NCBI GenBank assembly: GCA_900768875.1
Contig: CAAGEP010000016.1
Span: forward strand, 1 to 64,000
DNA: 64,000 nt
Source of the DNA: Alphaproteobacteria bacterium
GTDB taxonomy: Bacteria; Pseudomonadota; Alphaproteobacteria; CAAGCB01; CAG-977
Reading direction: 5' to 3'
Below the pieces are notes generated by a model. The model was given only the letters and a program-made list of their open reading frames with translations, made no database searches and was not told where the DNA came from. Position numbers and translations under genes: made by a program. Every line of letters begins with the position of its first letter. Positions within the stretch are counted from its first letter, which is position 1. Positions 36,557 to 45,294 of the stretch are shown piece after piece.

Positions 36557-38281
36557 ATGAAGTTTCATCCCGCAAACGCATTCAAGCCTTTTGTGTTTCT
36601 GCGGTCGCCTTTGGCGTGGCGGCTGTTGCTGGTCAATCTGCTCGCTCCCGTTTTACTGCTGGCGGGTTTGTTTTACATGGATCATTACCGCCAAGGGCTG
36701 ATTGACGCGGAAATCAAAATTTTGAAAGCGCAAGCCGAATTGATGGCTTTGGCGGTCAGCGAAGGCGCCGTTAATTCCGAATTCACCGGAACGACTCCGC
36801 CTTTTGAAATCGAACGCACCGTGCAATCGGGATTTTTCACGGAAAAAACGGAAACGCTTTCTTTTGACGACCGCTTCGGACGATCCGGCGGTTTGCAGGA
36901 ACAAGCGCCGCTTGAAGTTTTCAGACTGATTCCCGATGCCGCCCGCCGCGTTTTGCAAAGACTGGCTTCCGTAGCGCAAGCCCGCGTCCGTCTGTTCGAC
37001 CACAACGGCGTGCTGACGGCGGACAACCGTTTGGGACAGCGGCCGTTGGGGATTCCGACGGAAGAATTTGAACATTCCTTTTGGGGGCGGGAATTGGTGG
37101 AGCGCAGAAAAATCAACCACTACGACGAACCCAAAAACCAGACGGCTTTCGATTACGAAGAAGTCGGCGCCGCGTTGGGCGACGGCGTGTTTACATCAAA
37201 AATCCGCTACTTGGACGGCTTTGGCAGTATTTTAAGCGTCGCCGTTCCCGTCATTTTCAACGATCAAATCGTCGGCGCGATTATGGTCAACGGCGGCATT
37301 GAAAACGTCATTCAAAATCTGATGACCTTCCGCTTGGGAATTTTCCGCCTGTTCATGCTGGCTTTGGCGGTAACCGTCCTGTTGTCTTATTTTATGGTCG
37401 GAACGATTGTCGCGCCGCTGAACCGCCTGTCGACGGCGGCTCGCAACATCCGTACCAGCGGGGGTCGTCTGCGCCGCATTCCCGATGAAACAAAACGCCA
37501 TGACGAAATCGGCGATTTGTCGGGAGCTTTGATTAAAATGACGGACACGATTTGGGAACGGTTGGACGCGACGGAACGGTTTGCCGCCGACGTGTCGCAC
37601 GAAATCAAAAACCCGCTGTCGTCCATGCGCAGCGCGCTGGAAACCATCGACTACATTTCCGACCCTGCGAAAAAGCAAAAGCTGATGACCATCGTTCACG
37701 ACGACGTTTTGCGGCTAGACAGACTGATTACCGACATTTCAAACCTGTCGCGTCTGGATGCCGAACTGTCGCGCGAAATTTTTGAACCCGTTGATATTTA
37801 CAAGCTTCTGTCTTCGTCCGTCGAAGTCTACAACTTGGGCGAGGCGGCCACAAAGCGCGGCATCAAATTCATCTTGGACTGGGATGAAAGCACGCCGAAA
37901 AACCTGTACGTTCTGGGCATGGAAACACGCTTGGCGCAAGTCTTTTACAACCTCATCGGCAACGCGATTTCGTTTTCGCCCGACAACGGACATATCGTTA
38001 TTACGGGCAAACTGCAAGGCGAATCGCTGATTTTGACGTTCGAGGACGAAGGCAAAGGCATCCCCCCCGGCGACGAGGAAAAACTGTTCCGCCGTTTTTA
38101 CTGCGAACGCCCTCAAAGCGAACAATTCGGACATCATTCGGGGTTGGGACTGTCCATTTCCGAAAAAGTCGTTACCGGCTTGAACGGCACGATTTACGCC
38201 CGCAACCGCACGGATGCGTCGGGCAAAATTCTGGGTGCCTGCTTTGTCGTCAGTCTTCCCGTCATGCAAAGGGCGGAATAA
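36557..38281 (+). CDS. chvG: ChvG-type sensor histidine kinase
   Basis: 574 residues. Two transmembrane helices flank a large periplasmic sensor domain (about 46-260). HAMP precedes HisKA with DVSHEIKNPLSSMRSALET, closely like ChvG; the HATPase has GKGIPPGDEE and SGLGLSISEKV. ATG at 36557 follows the chvI stop by 2 nt; a TTG two codons earlier is possible but less likely. Paired with chvI and immediately followed by hprK. Confidence 0.92.
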   Translation: MKFHPANAFKPFVFLRSPLAWRLLLVNLLAPVLLLAGLFYMDHYRQGLIDAEIKILKAQAELMALAVSEGAVNSEFTGTTPPFEIERTVQSGFFTEKTETLSFDDRFGRSGGLQEQAPLEVFRLIPDAARRVLQRLASVAQARVRLFDHNGVLTADNRLGQRPLGIPTEEFEHSFWGRELVERRKINHYDEPKNQTAFDYEEVGAALGDGVFTSKIRYLDGFGSILSVAVPVIFNDQIVGAIMVNGGIENVIQNLMTFRLGIFRLFMLALAVTVLLSYFMVGTIVAPLNRLSTAARNIRTSGGRLRRIPDETKRHDEIGDLSGALIKMTDTIWERLDATERFAADVSHEIKNPLSSMRSALETIDYISDPAKKQKLMTIVHDDVLRLDRLITDISNLSRLDAELSREIFEPVDIYKLLSSSVEVYNLGEAATKRGIKFILDWDESTPKNLYVLGMETRLAQVFYNLIGNAISFSPDNGHIVITGKLQGESLILTFEDEGKGIPPGDEEKLFRRFYCERPQSEQFGHHSGLGLSISEKVVTGLNGTIYARNRTDASGKILGACFVVSLPVMQRAE

Positions 38282-38701
38282 ATGCCTGTGCTTCATGCGA
38301 CATGTGTGGAATGGTTCGGCCTCGGCGTTTTGATTCGCGGCAAATCGGGCGCGGGGAAATCGGATTTGGCTTTACGGCTGATAGACGCGGGAGCCGCTTT
38401 GGTCGCCGACGACCAAGTCCTGTTGGAAAACGGAATTGCGTCCGCCCCCGCCCGACTGCAAGGATTGCTGGAAGTGCGGGGCTTCGGCATCGTCAAACTC
38501 CCTTTTGCCGAAACGACGGCAATCGCTCTGACGGTTGACTTGTGTTCCGCCGACGAAATCGAACGCTTACCCGACCGTTTCGACGGAATAATGCGGCTTG
38601 ACCCGTTCTGCGCGTCGGCCGTCGCGAAAATAAAACTGGCTTTGCAGACGATTGCGGGCGAAAGGCATTTGATTTCCGACACCGAAACGGTTATTCTGTA
38701 A
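38282..38701 (+). CDS. hprK: Short HPr kinase/phosphorylase
   Basis: 139 residues, only the kinase core, as typical in alphaproteobacteria. Walker A is RGKSGAGKSDLAL, and the HprK signature LLEVRGFGI is present. It phosphorylates a serine of HPr. ATG directly follows the chvG stop. The presence in this operon links envelope-stress signalling to PTS control. Confidence 0.92.
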   Translation: MPVLHATCVEWFGLGVLIRGKSGAGKSDLALRLIDAGAALVADDQVLLENGIASAPARLQGLLEVRGFGIVKLPFAETTAIALTVDLCSADEIERLPDRFDGIMRLDPFCASAVAKIKLALQTIAGERHLISDTETVIL

Positions 38702-38733
38702 CGAAGTTTTTTCAAAGACGAAAGGTTATCCCC

Positions 38734-39141
38734 ATGATTGGAATGATTTTGGTTTCCCACGGACATCTGGCAGAAGAAATGAAAGCCGTCTTGGAGCATA
38801 TCGTCGGCAAGCAGGACGCCGTTGAAACGGTCGGAATTTTTTCCGACGACGACATGGAAAAACGCCGCGCGGAAATTCAGGAAAAAATCAAACAAGTCGA
38901 TTCGGGCGACGGCGTTATCATTTTGACCGACATGTTCGGCGGAACGCCCTCCAATCTGGCAATTTCCGTTATGGAACAGGCTAACATCGAAGTCATCGCG
39001 GGCGTCAACCTGCCGATGCTGATAAAGCTGGCGCAACTGCGTACGGCAATGCCGCTGAAAGAAGCGTCTTTGGGCGCACAGGAAGCGGGGCGCAAATACA
39101 TCAACGTCGCTTCGGCTTTGCTGCACAAGGATAAAGAATAA
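38734..39141 (+). CDS. Mannose-type PTS EIIA
   Basis: 135 residues. Man-family EIIA domain with the phosphohistidine His9 in VSHGHLAEEM and TDMFGGTPSNLA, but no EIIB, EIIC or EIID nearby. In alphaproteobacteria this protein ends a phosphorelay and is regulatory. ATG follows AAAGG. Two bases separate it from HPr. Confidence 0.92.
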   Translation: MIGMILVSHGHLAEEMKAVLEHIVGKQDAVETVGIFSDDDMEKRRAEIQEKIKQVDSGDGVIILTDMFGGTPSNLAISVMEQANIEVIAGVNLPMLIKLAQLRTAMPLKEASLGAQEAGRKYINVASALLHKDKE

Positions 39142-39143
39142 GC

Positions 39144-39413
39144 ATGCCCGTCGAAAAAACGCTTGTCATCACCAATGCCAAGGGCTTGCACGCCCGCGCC
39201 GCCGCCGCTTTCGTTAAAAAAGCAGACGGTTTCGATGCGGAAGTCACCGTTTCCAAAGACGGCGAGTCCGTTTCCGGACATTCGATTATGGGATTGATGA
39301 TGCTGGGCGCGGCGTGCGGTTCGGAAATTCTGGTGTCGTGCACGGGAACACAAGCCGCGGAAGCCTTATCCGCTTTGGAAAAATTGGTCGATGATAAATT
39401 CAACGAAAATTAA
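39144..39413 (+). CDS. ptsH: Phosphocarrier HPr
   Basis: 89 residues. His16 in AKGLHARAA is the acceptor from EI. The serine of GHSIMGLMML is the likely HprK target. Start behind GGATAAAG. Its last 23 nt overlap the start of EI. Confidence 0.94.
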   Translation: MPVEKTLVITNAKGLHARAAAAFVKKADGFDAEVTVSKDGESVSGHSIMGLMMLGAACGSEILVSCTGTQAAEALSALEKLVDDKFNEN

Positions 39414-41208
39414 AAACCTGTTTTCGTCAATCGTTCGGCTAAGACCCGACCTTTGCCCCGCCCCCGTTTCGGAAGCGGCGCGGGAAGGAACGGGCGTGTC
39501 GCCGGGAATTGTCATCGGACGCGTCTACATCTATGACAGCGCATTGAAAAGCGTTCCGTTTTATCATATCGCCCGCGACAAAATCGCGGCGGAACAGGAT
39601 CGGTTCAACTTGGCCGTCGAAAAAACGACGCGCCAGCTTGATCAAATCATGGGAAAAGCGAAAAACGCTTTGGCAAACGATACACTGGGATCTTTGCTGG
39701 ACGCATACCGCCACATGCTGCAAAGCTCGCGGCTGACCCGCGGCGTGCGTGAACGCATTGAAAAAGACCGCGTCAACGCCGAAGCCGCCGTTTTGGACGA
39801 AGTCGCCGCCATTGCCGACGTGTTTGCGGCAATGCAGGATTCGTACATTTCTTCGCGGGTTGAAGACATTCGCAACATCGGCATGCGCTTGATTCGCAAT
39901 TTGCAGGCGGACGCGTCCGACACGCTGTATCAAATGCCTGAAAACGCCGTTGTCGTTGCGCGCGATTTAAGCGCGGCGGACACGGCAATGCTGAATATGC
40001 GCAAAATCGCGGGACTGATTACGGTCAACGGGTCGGCTCAAAGCCACACGGCTTTGTTGGCGCGGTCGCTGGGACTGCCCGCGATTGTGAACGTTCCCGA
40101 TTTGATGCAAATCGCAACAACGGGCGATGTGATTATTATTGACGGCACTTACGGTAAAGTCATTTTAAATCCGACGCAAGAAAACGTCGAGCTTTACCGC
40201 AAATACCGCACGGATTTTTTGCGCTGGAAGCGGTCGCTGACCCGTCTGCGCGACCAGCCGTCCCTGACCGCCGACAATGTCTATATCCGGCTTAAAGGCA
40301 ACATCGACTTACCCAGCGAACTGGACTTTTTGATGCAAACGGGCGTTGACGGCATCGGACTGTTGCGCAGCGAATACATGTACTTGAACCGCAATGATTT
40401 GCCCGACGAAGACGAACAATTCGCTTTACTGAAATCCCTTTCGGAAAAAATCGAAGGCAAACCCGTCACTTTCCGCACCATTGACGCGGGGGCGGACAAA
40501 GGGACTCCGCTGCCGGAAAGCTGCAAAACCGTCAATCCCGCGTTGGGACTGCGGGGGATTCGTTATATGCGGCAGTATGAAAAATTGCTGAAAGACCAGT
40601 TTCGCGCGGCTTTGCGCGCCGCGGCATCCGCCGATATCCGGTTGCTGCTGCCGATGGTTTGTTCGGTTGACGAGGTTATTCAAGCCCGCGCTTTGTTGGA
40701 GGAATGTGCCGCCGAATTGCGCGCCGAAGGTAAAGAAGTCCCCGACAAACCGCCGCTTTTGGGGGTGATGATGGAAGTCCCCTCCGCCGCCATGGAAGCG
40801 GACACAATCGCCGAGCATTGCGATTTTTTTTCCATCGGCACAAACGATTTGATTCAGTACACCATGGCGGTCGACAGAACGGACGCAACGGTTTCAAGCT
40901 TGTTCAATCCGTTGAATCCCGCCGTTTTAAAACTGCTGAAAACAACTGTTGACGCGGCGAACGCCCACAACATCCCCGTCAGTGTCTGCGGCGAAATGGC
41001 CGCCAATTATCACTATGCCGCATTGCTGATCGGATTGGGCGTGCGCGAATTGTCCATGCCCGCCGTCAACATCCCGATGGTCAAAGAACGTCTGAGATCA
41101 TTGAACACGGGGGATACCGAACGCTTTGCCAACCATATTTTGACTTTGCACTATCCCGCGGATGTTTCTGCCGCCATGACCGCTTTTGAAGAAGGACAAC
41201 GCTTTTGA
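39391..41208 (+). CDS. ptsP: PTS enzyme I (EI family, GAF-less)
   Basis: 605 residues. PEP-utilising enzyme: N-terminal HPr-binding domain, phosphohistidine domain with His219 in SAQSHTALLARSLGLP, and PEP-binding barrel with LRSEYMYL and VCGEMAAN. EINtr (PtsP) usually has a GAF domain at its N-terminus; here only about 25 extra residues precede the EI core, so the sensor domain is missing or this is a plain EI. ATG overlaps ptsH end. The gene name is therefore provisional. Confidence 0.85.
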   Translation: MINSTKIKNLFSSIVRLRPDLCPAPVSEAAREGTGVSPGIVIGRVYIYDSALKSVPFYHIARDKIAAEQDRFNLAVEKTTRQLDQIMGKAKNALANDTLGSLLDAYRHMLQSSRLTRGVRERIEKDRVNAEAAVLDEVAAIADVFAAMQDSYISSRVEDIRNIGMRLIRNLQADASDTLYQMPENAVVVARDLSAADTAMLNMRKIAGLITVNGSAQSHTALLARSLGLPAIVNVPDLMQIATTGDVIIIDGTYGKVILNPTQENVELYRKYRTDFLRWKRSLTRLRDQPSLTADNVYIRLKGNIDLPSELDFLMQTGVDGIGLLRSEYMYLNRNDLPDEDEQFALLKSLSEKIEGKPVTFRTIDAGADKGTPLPESCKTVNPALGLRGIRYMRQYEKLLKDQFRAALRAAASADIRLLLPMVCSVDEVIQARALLEECAAELRAEGKEVPDKPPLLGVMMEVPSAAMEADTIAEHCDFFSIGTNDLIQYTMAVDRTDATVSSLFNPLNPAVLKLLKTTVDAANAHNIPVSVCGEMAANYHYAALLIGLGVRELSMPAVNIPMVKERLRSLNTGDTERFANHILTLHYPADVSAAMTAFEEGQRF

Positions 41209-42059
41209 ATTTTTCCGACTTCCGGCTTCCCGATCTGCGTTTCACTCTGCCGATTGCCGAAATACAAGCGGCGCTGAACAATCCGAAAATCGTTTTCGTT
41301 CTTGTTTCGGCGCTTGTGTTGTGTTTGGTGTTGTTCGTCGCGTGGTATACGCACAAGCCCGCTTCTTTCGAAGCCGCCGTCAAAAGCGGTTCCCCCGTCA
41401 GAATTCGCGCTTATCTTAAAAGCACGGGACTGGCTCCGAACGATAAAAACGCTGACGGCATGTCGTTTCTGTTCCGCGCGCTGCAGAATCACGCCTCAAT
41501 CAAGATATTGAACTGGCTGGTCAAAAAAGGGGGCGATTTGCATGACAGGAACAATCGGGGGGAATCGGCTTTTGCCGTCGCGATTATTCATAAAAACGCC
41601 CCCGACGTTTTACGTTGGCTGAAACACAAAGGACTGGACGTCAATGAACGTGGTCTTGACGGTTTAACGCCGCTGATGATTGCCGTTCAAGAAAACACGT
41701 CCGTCAAAATCGTTGATACTTTGCTGGATATGGGGGCGCGCGTTTCAGACCGCGCCGATTTCGGCATTACGCCGCTGATGCTGGCGGCGGGGCGAAATTT
41801 AAACCCATACATTTTACTGACTCTGCTGAAACACGGAGCGGGTTTGAACGATCGCAGTGCCGAAGGAGCAACGCCTTTGATGCTGGCAGCGGGATTAAAC
41901 CCGAACGCCGTTGACATTGTCGAAGTTCTGCTGGATTGCGGCGCCAACGCGGGTGCTAAGGACAAAGAAGGCCGAACAGCTATTGATTACGCTAAAAACA
42001 ACCCTGCTTTGACGGATACGGAAACGTTTTGGCGCTTGAACAACGCCAGCTATGATTAA
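41205..42059 (+). CDS. Ankyrin-repeat inner-membrane protein
   Basis: 284 residues. TTG at 41205 is used: AAGGA lies 8 nt upstream and the TGA of the EI gene overlaps it (TTGA). A transmembrane segment is at about 27-46 (FVLVSALVLCLVLFVAWYTH). Residues about 60-280 hold ankyrin-type repeats (GLTPLMIAVQENTS, GITPLMLAAGRNL, GATPLMLAAGLNPNA). The repeats suggest protein binding near the membrane. No known link to the PTS, but coupling suggests one. Convergent with the small lipoprotein downstream of lnt. Confidence 0.78.
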   Translation: MNFSDFRLPDLRFTLPIAEIQAALNNPKIVFVLVSALVLCLVLFVAWYTHKPASFEAAVKSGSPVRIRAYLKSTGLAPNDKNADGMSFLFRALQNHASIKILNWLVKKGGDLHDRNNRGESAFAVAIIHKNAPDVLRWLKHKGLDVNERGLDGLTPLMIAVQENTSVKIVDTLLDMGARVSDRADFGITPLMLAAGRNLNPYILLTLLKHGAGLNDRSAEGATPLMLAAGLNPNAVDIVEVLLDCGANAGAKDKEGRTAIDYAKNNPALTDTETFWRLNNASYD

Positions 42060-42199
42060 CGTACATTCTGCGGAACACGATGTCCGCGGAACGCTTCTCC
42101 GTAAGTATCCGTCGTTTGAAAAAGAGGAACGTCATACTTGTTGCGGCATCCCGCAACGGCGGCACATAACACAATCATCAGCAAAAACGTTTTTTTCAT
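42056..42199 (-). CDS. Small lipoprotein coupled to lnt
   Basis: 47 residues. It starts MKKTFLLMIVLCAAVAGCRN, a lipoprotein signal with lipobox AVAGC. The mature part is about 30 residues (NKYDVPLFQTTD...). ATG at 42199 overlaps the lnt stop as ATGA, with AAAGGA 8 nt upstream. Its stop overlaps the ankyrin gene stop. Size and position make it a small-lipoprotein accessory, function unknown. I regard it as real because lipobox, ribosome site and overlap all agree. Confidence 0.75.
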   Translation of the reverse strand: MKKTFLLMIVLCAAVAGCRNKYDVPLFQTTDTYGEAFRGHRVPQNVR

Positions 42200-43734
42200 T
42201 GTTTTTTTCCTTTGGCAAGAAAAGCCAATCCCAAAACCAGCACAGCCAATCCGATCGGCAAAGAGTTCCCGAAACGGGCGTAAAGCGTCGGCTTTTCCGT
42301 GCGGCGCGGCAGTTCGACATCCAAATATCCCGCCGTTCCCAACGGTAAAGACGCCGTCACACGCCCGTAGGCGTCAATCATGCCGCTGATTCCCGTGTTG
42401 GCGACGCGCGCCAAGGGAATTCCCTCCTCGACCGCGCGCATTTGGGCGGCGGCAAAGTGCTGATACGGTCCCGCGCTGATGCCGTACCATCCGTCGTTTG
42501 TCGCATTCATCAGCCAATACGGGCGTTCGGCTTCGTCAACGACATGGGCGGGGAAAATGACTTCGTAGCACACCAAAATCCCGACCGGCAAAGTCCGCGG
42601 AATATTTGTCGTCCGAACGCCTTTTCCGCGTGAAAAATCAATCGCCCCCGGCACCAATTTGCGCATAAAGGGAAACACGGACGCCAGCGGCGCGTATTCC
42701 CCGAACGGCACCAAGTGGGATTTGTCGTAATATCCCAGCTCTTTGCCGATATCGTTGACGGCGACAACGCTGTTATACATTTTATACGGCGGATAAGTGT
42801 TTTTTGCAGGCTCCGTGCGCAAAGATCCCGCCAGTAAAATCGCATCGGGCAGCAAAGCGCTGGTGATCATGCCGCGCGCGAATTCATCCTGAGTCAAACG
42901 AAACTGAGTCGCCGTTTCCGCCCACAAAACGTGCGTTACTTTTTCCGCCCCTTTGGCGCGGCTTAAATGCACATGCTTCATCAGGTTGCGTTCGGCTTGG
43001 TCGCGCGACCACTTTTGTCCTTGCGGAATGTTCGCCTGCACCAAACGCAGTAAAACGCCGTTAATCGGCTTGACGTTTTCGACGGCTTTCAAGCGATAGC
43101 CGCCGAAGCCCGCCAAAACGGACAAAATCACGAACGGCACGACGGCAATCAAGTTCGCTTTTTGCCGCAGCGGACGCTTCATCAGGCCGAACAAAGACGC
43201 CGCGAAAACGGTAATCATGCCCAGTCCGTAAGCCCCGAACAGCGATGCCGTTTGCAACACAACGGGATAATCCGTCCATACCGTCGCAATCAAGTTCCAC
43301 GGGAATCCCGTCAAAAACCACGCGCGGAACATTTCGGACAGCGTCCACGCCCCCGCGAACGCCAACGCCCGACGCACGCCGCGCGGCGCATACCACGCAA
43401 CAACGCTTGCCAGCATCGGGAACAGCCCGCCCCAAATGCCGAATCCTATCGGCGGCAAAGGAGCCAAGGCTTCAAATCCCATGCCCTCTATCATCAGCGC
43501 GCGGGACACCCACGCCAGCCCGACGGAAAAGAATCCGAACCCGAACGCATAGCCGACTTTCATCGCCTCGCCGCGCGATTCAACGCGGTCAAGCAGGAAT
43601 ATCAGCCCCGAAAAAGCGACAAACAAACAAAGATAACAAAAATACGGCGGCAAAGCCCCGACGCCGACAACGCCGCATATCAGAGCTTTGAACCACCGTG
43701 TTTTATAAAAGTCTTTACAGATACGGATTCGCAA
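42196..43734 (-). CDS. lnt: Apolipoprotein N-acyltransferase
   Basis: 512 residues. Final step of lipoprotein maturation in the inner membrane. Several N-terminal transmembrane helices precede a nitrilase-like domain. The catalytic triad is visible: Glu in WAETATQF, Lys in YDKSHLVPFGEY and Cys in VGILVCYEV. The start is uncertain: TTG at 43734 overlaps ybeY by 20 nt and has GGAAAA upstream; no ATG lies before the first helix. The 3' end couples to a small lipoprotein. Confidence 0.9.
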   Translation of the reverse strand: MRIRICKDFYKTRWFKALICGVVGVGALPPYFCYLCLFVAFSGLIFLLDRVESRGEAMKVGYAFGFGFFSVGLAWVSRALMIEGMGFEALAPLPPIGFGIWGGLFPMLASVVAWYAPRGVRRALAFAGAWTLSEMFRAWFLTGFPWNLIATVWTDYPVVLQTASLFGAYGLGMITVFAASLFGLMKRPLRQKANLIAVVPFVILSVLAGFGGYRLKAVENVKPINGVLLRLVQANIPQGQKWSRDQAERNLMKHVHLSRAKGAEKVTHVLWAETATQFRLTQDEFARGMITSALLPDAILLAGSLRTEPAKNTYPPYKMYNSVVAVNDIGKELGYYDKSHLVPFGEYAPLASVFPFMRKLVPGAIDFSRGKGVRTTNIPRTLPVGILVCYEVIFPAHVVDEAERPYWLMNATNDGWYGISAGPYQHFAAAQMRAVEEGIPLARVANTGISGMIDAYGRVTASLPLGTAGYLDVELPRRTEKPTLYARFGNSLPIGLAVLVLGLAFLAKGKKQ

Positions 43735-44206
43735 TGCCGTTTTCCGTCAGAATTTTGGCTTCCATCGCTTCCATTTCCTCGGCTTCCCAATCCTCGATAT
43801 GGTCATAGCCGATTAAATGCAAAACGCCGTGAACAACCAAGTGGAATAAATGATCGGCGACGGAGATATTCGCCTCCGCCGCTTCTTTTTCCGTCGTTTC
43901 GCGCGCGACAATCACGTCGCCCAGCAACAGCGGTTCTTCGACGGGTTCGTCTTCGTCGTCCAGCGTCGCAAAAGACAAAACATTGGTTGCCTTGTCCATC
44001 CCGCGATAGTCGCGGTTAAGAATGTGAACATCCTCGTCATCGGTCAGAACGATGCTGATTTCAACGTCTTTGACGGGAATTTCCAATTCACCGACATTCC
44101 CCGATTTCCACGCGGCAAGCGCGGCTTTGCGCACCAGTTTTTTGACCTGTTCGACATCCGCGTCCCACTGTTTGTCGCGAACCGAGATTGCAACCTTAGC
44201 CGTCAT
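43715..44206 (-). CDS. ybeY: Endoribonuclease YbeY
   Basis: 163 residues. Zinc-dependent RNase for rRNA maturation. Motif HGVLHLIGYDH contains the three zinc histidines. Overlaps the phoH end by 11 nt. ATG at 44206 begins MTAKVAISVRD. Standard gene order with phoH and miaB upstream. Confidence 0.95.
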   Translation of the reverse strand: MTAKVAISVRDKQWDADVEQVKKLVRKAALAAWKSGNVGELEIPVKDVEISIVLTDDEDVHILNRDYRGMDKATNVLSFATLDDEDEPVEEPLLLGDVIVARETTEKEAAEANISVADHLFHLVVHGVLHLIGYDHIEDWEAEEMEAMEAKILTENGIANPYL

Positions 44207-45230
44207 TGCCGATTAACCCCTTGCGCGAAGCGTAACGTTTGTCGTACGCCTTGACAATCGAAGACACCAAGCCGTGGCGAACGACGTCTTTTTCCGTAAA
44301 GGTGACGACGGCGATGTCCTTAACATTGCGCAGAACGTCCAAAGCGTCCGCCAGCCCCGACTGCACGCCGCGCGGCAAGTCCGTCTGGCTTAAATCGCCG
44401 TTGATGACCATACGGGAATTTTCGCCCATACGGGTCAAGAACATCTTCATCTGCATCGGCGTCGTGTTTTGGGCTTCGTCCAGAATGACCATGGCGTTGG
44501 TCAGCGTGCGGCCGCGCATGAACGCCAGCGGAGCGATTTCGATTTCGCCCGTTTCCAGCTTCTTGTCCACCACGTCTTTGGGCAGCATTTCGTACAAAGC
44601 GTCATACAAGGGGCGCAGATACGGATCGATTTTTTCCTTCAAATCCCCCGGCAAAAAGCCCAAGTTTTCACCCGCTTCGACGGCGGGGCGGGACAGGATG
44701 ATTTTATCGATTTGCCCCTCAATCATCAAAGACACCGCTTTCGCGACGGCAAGGAACGTTTTACCCGTTCCCGCGGGTCCCAAACCGAACACCATTTCGT
44801 AATCGCGCATCGCGCGGATATAGTCGGCTTGGGTTTGCGAACGCGGCTGAATATGGCGTTTGCGGGTTCTTAAAGTCAAGTCTTCCTCGCCTGTTTCGTC
44901 AACCTTGACGGATTCGGCGGCGTGTTTTTCTTTGGCGGTCGATTTGGTCATTTTGTGTTCCTCGCTCATATGCAAAGCGTTGTCGATATCGGAGTTGTCA
45001 ACGTCGCCTTTTTTGGCGGCGACTTTGTAAATCCTGTCCAAAGCGGCAAAAGCGTGTTCGACGTCTTTTTCGCCGCCGTCCACGGTGATTTGATTGCCGC
45101 GCGTTTTGATTTCAACGCCCAGCTTTTTTTCCAACCGCTTCAGATTGTCGTTATGCGCGCCCAGCACCAGCATTAAAACGTGGTTGTCCGCGTATTCTTC
45201 GGTTCGTTGATAAGTTTTCTTTTTCGCCAT
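44196..45230 (-). CDS. phoH: PhoH-family ATPase
   Basis: 344 residues. P-loop GPAGTGKTFLA and Walker B ILDEAQN place it in the PhoH family. The N-terminal KH-like RNA-binding part is about 15-70. In Proteobacteria it neighbours ybeY and is linked to RNA metabolism. Predicted promoter overlaps the miaB 3' end. The name phoH covers several paralogs; the ybeY neighbour supports the YbeZ subfamily. Confidence 0.9.
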   Translation of the reverse strand: MAKKKTYQRTEEYADNHVLMLVLGAHNDNLKRLEKKLGVEIKTRGNQITVDGGEKDVEHAFAALDRIYKVAAKKGDVDNSDIDNALHMSEEHKMTKSTAKEKHAAESVKVDETGEEDLTLRTRKRHIQPRSQTQADYIRAMRDYEMVFGLGPAGTGKTFLAVAKAVSLMIEGQIDKIILSRPAVEAGENLGFLPGDLKEKIDPYLRPLYDALYEMLPKDVVDKKLETGEIEIAPLAFMRGRTLTNAMVILDEAQNTTPMQMKMFLTRMGENSRMVINGDLSQTDLPRGVQSGLADALDVLRNVKDIAVVTFTEKDVVRHGLVSSIVKAYDKRYASRKGLIGNDG

Positions 45231-45265
45231 AACAAAATCCTTTCGGTTAGGAATTATCTTTTTAT

Positions 45266-45294
45266 ATTATGGACTTATCCAAGAGTTTATGCAA
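45266..45294 (-). promoter_or_regulatory. Predicted promoter of phoH
   Basis: Minus strand TTGCAT, 17 nt, CATAAT; the -35 overlaps the last codons and stop of miaB. Confidence 0.35.
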
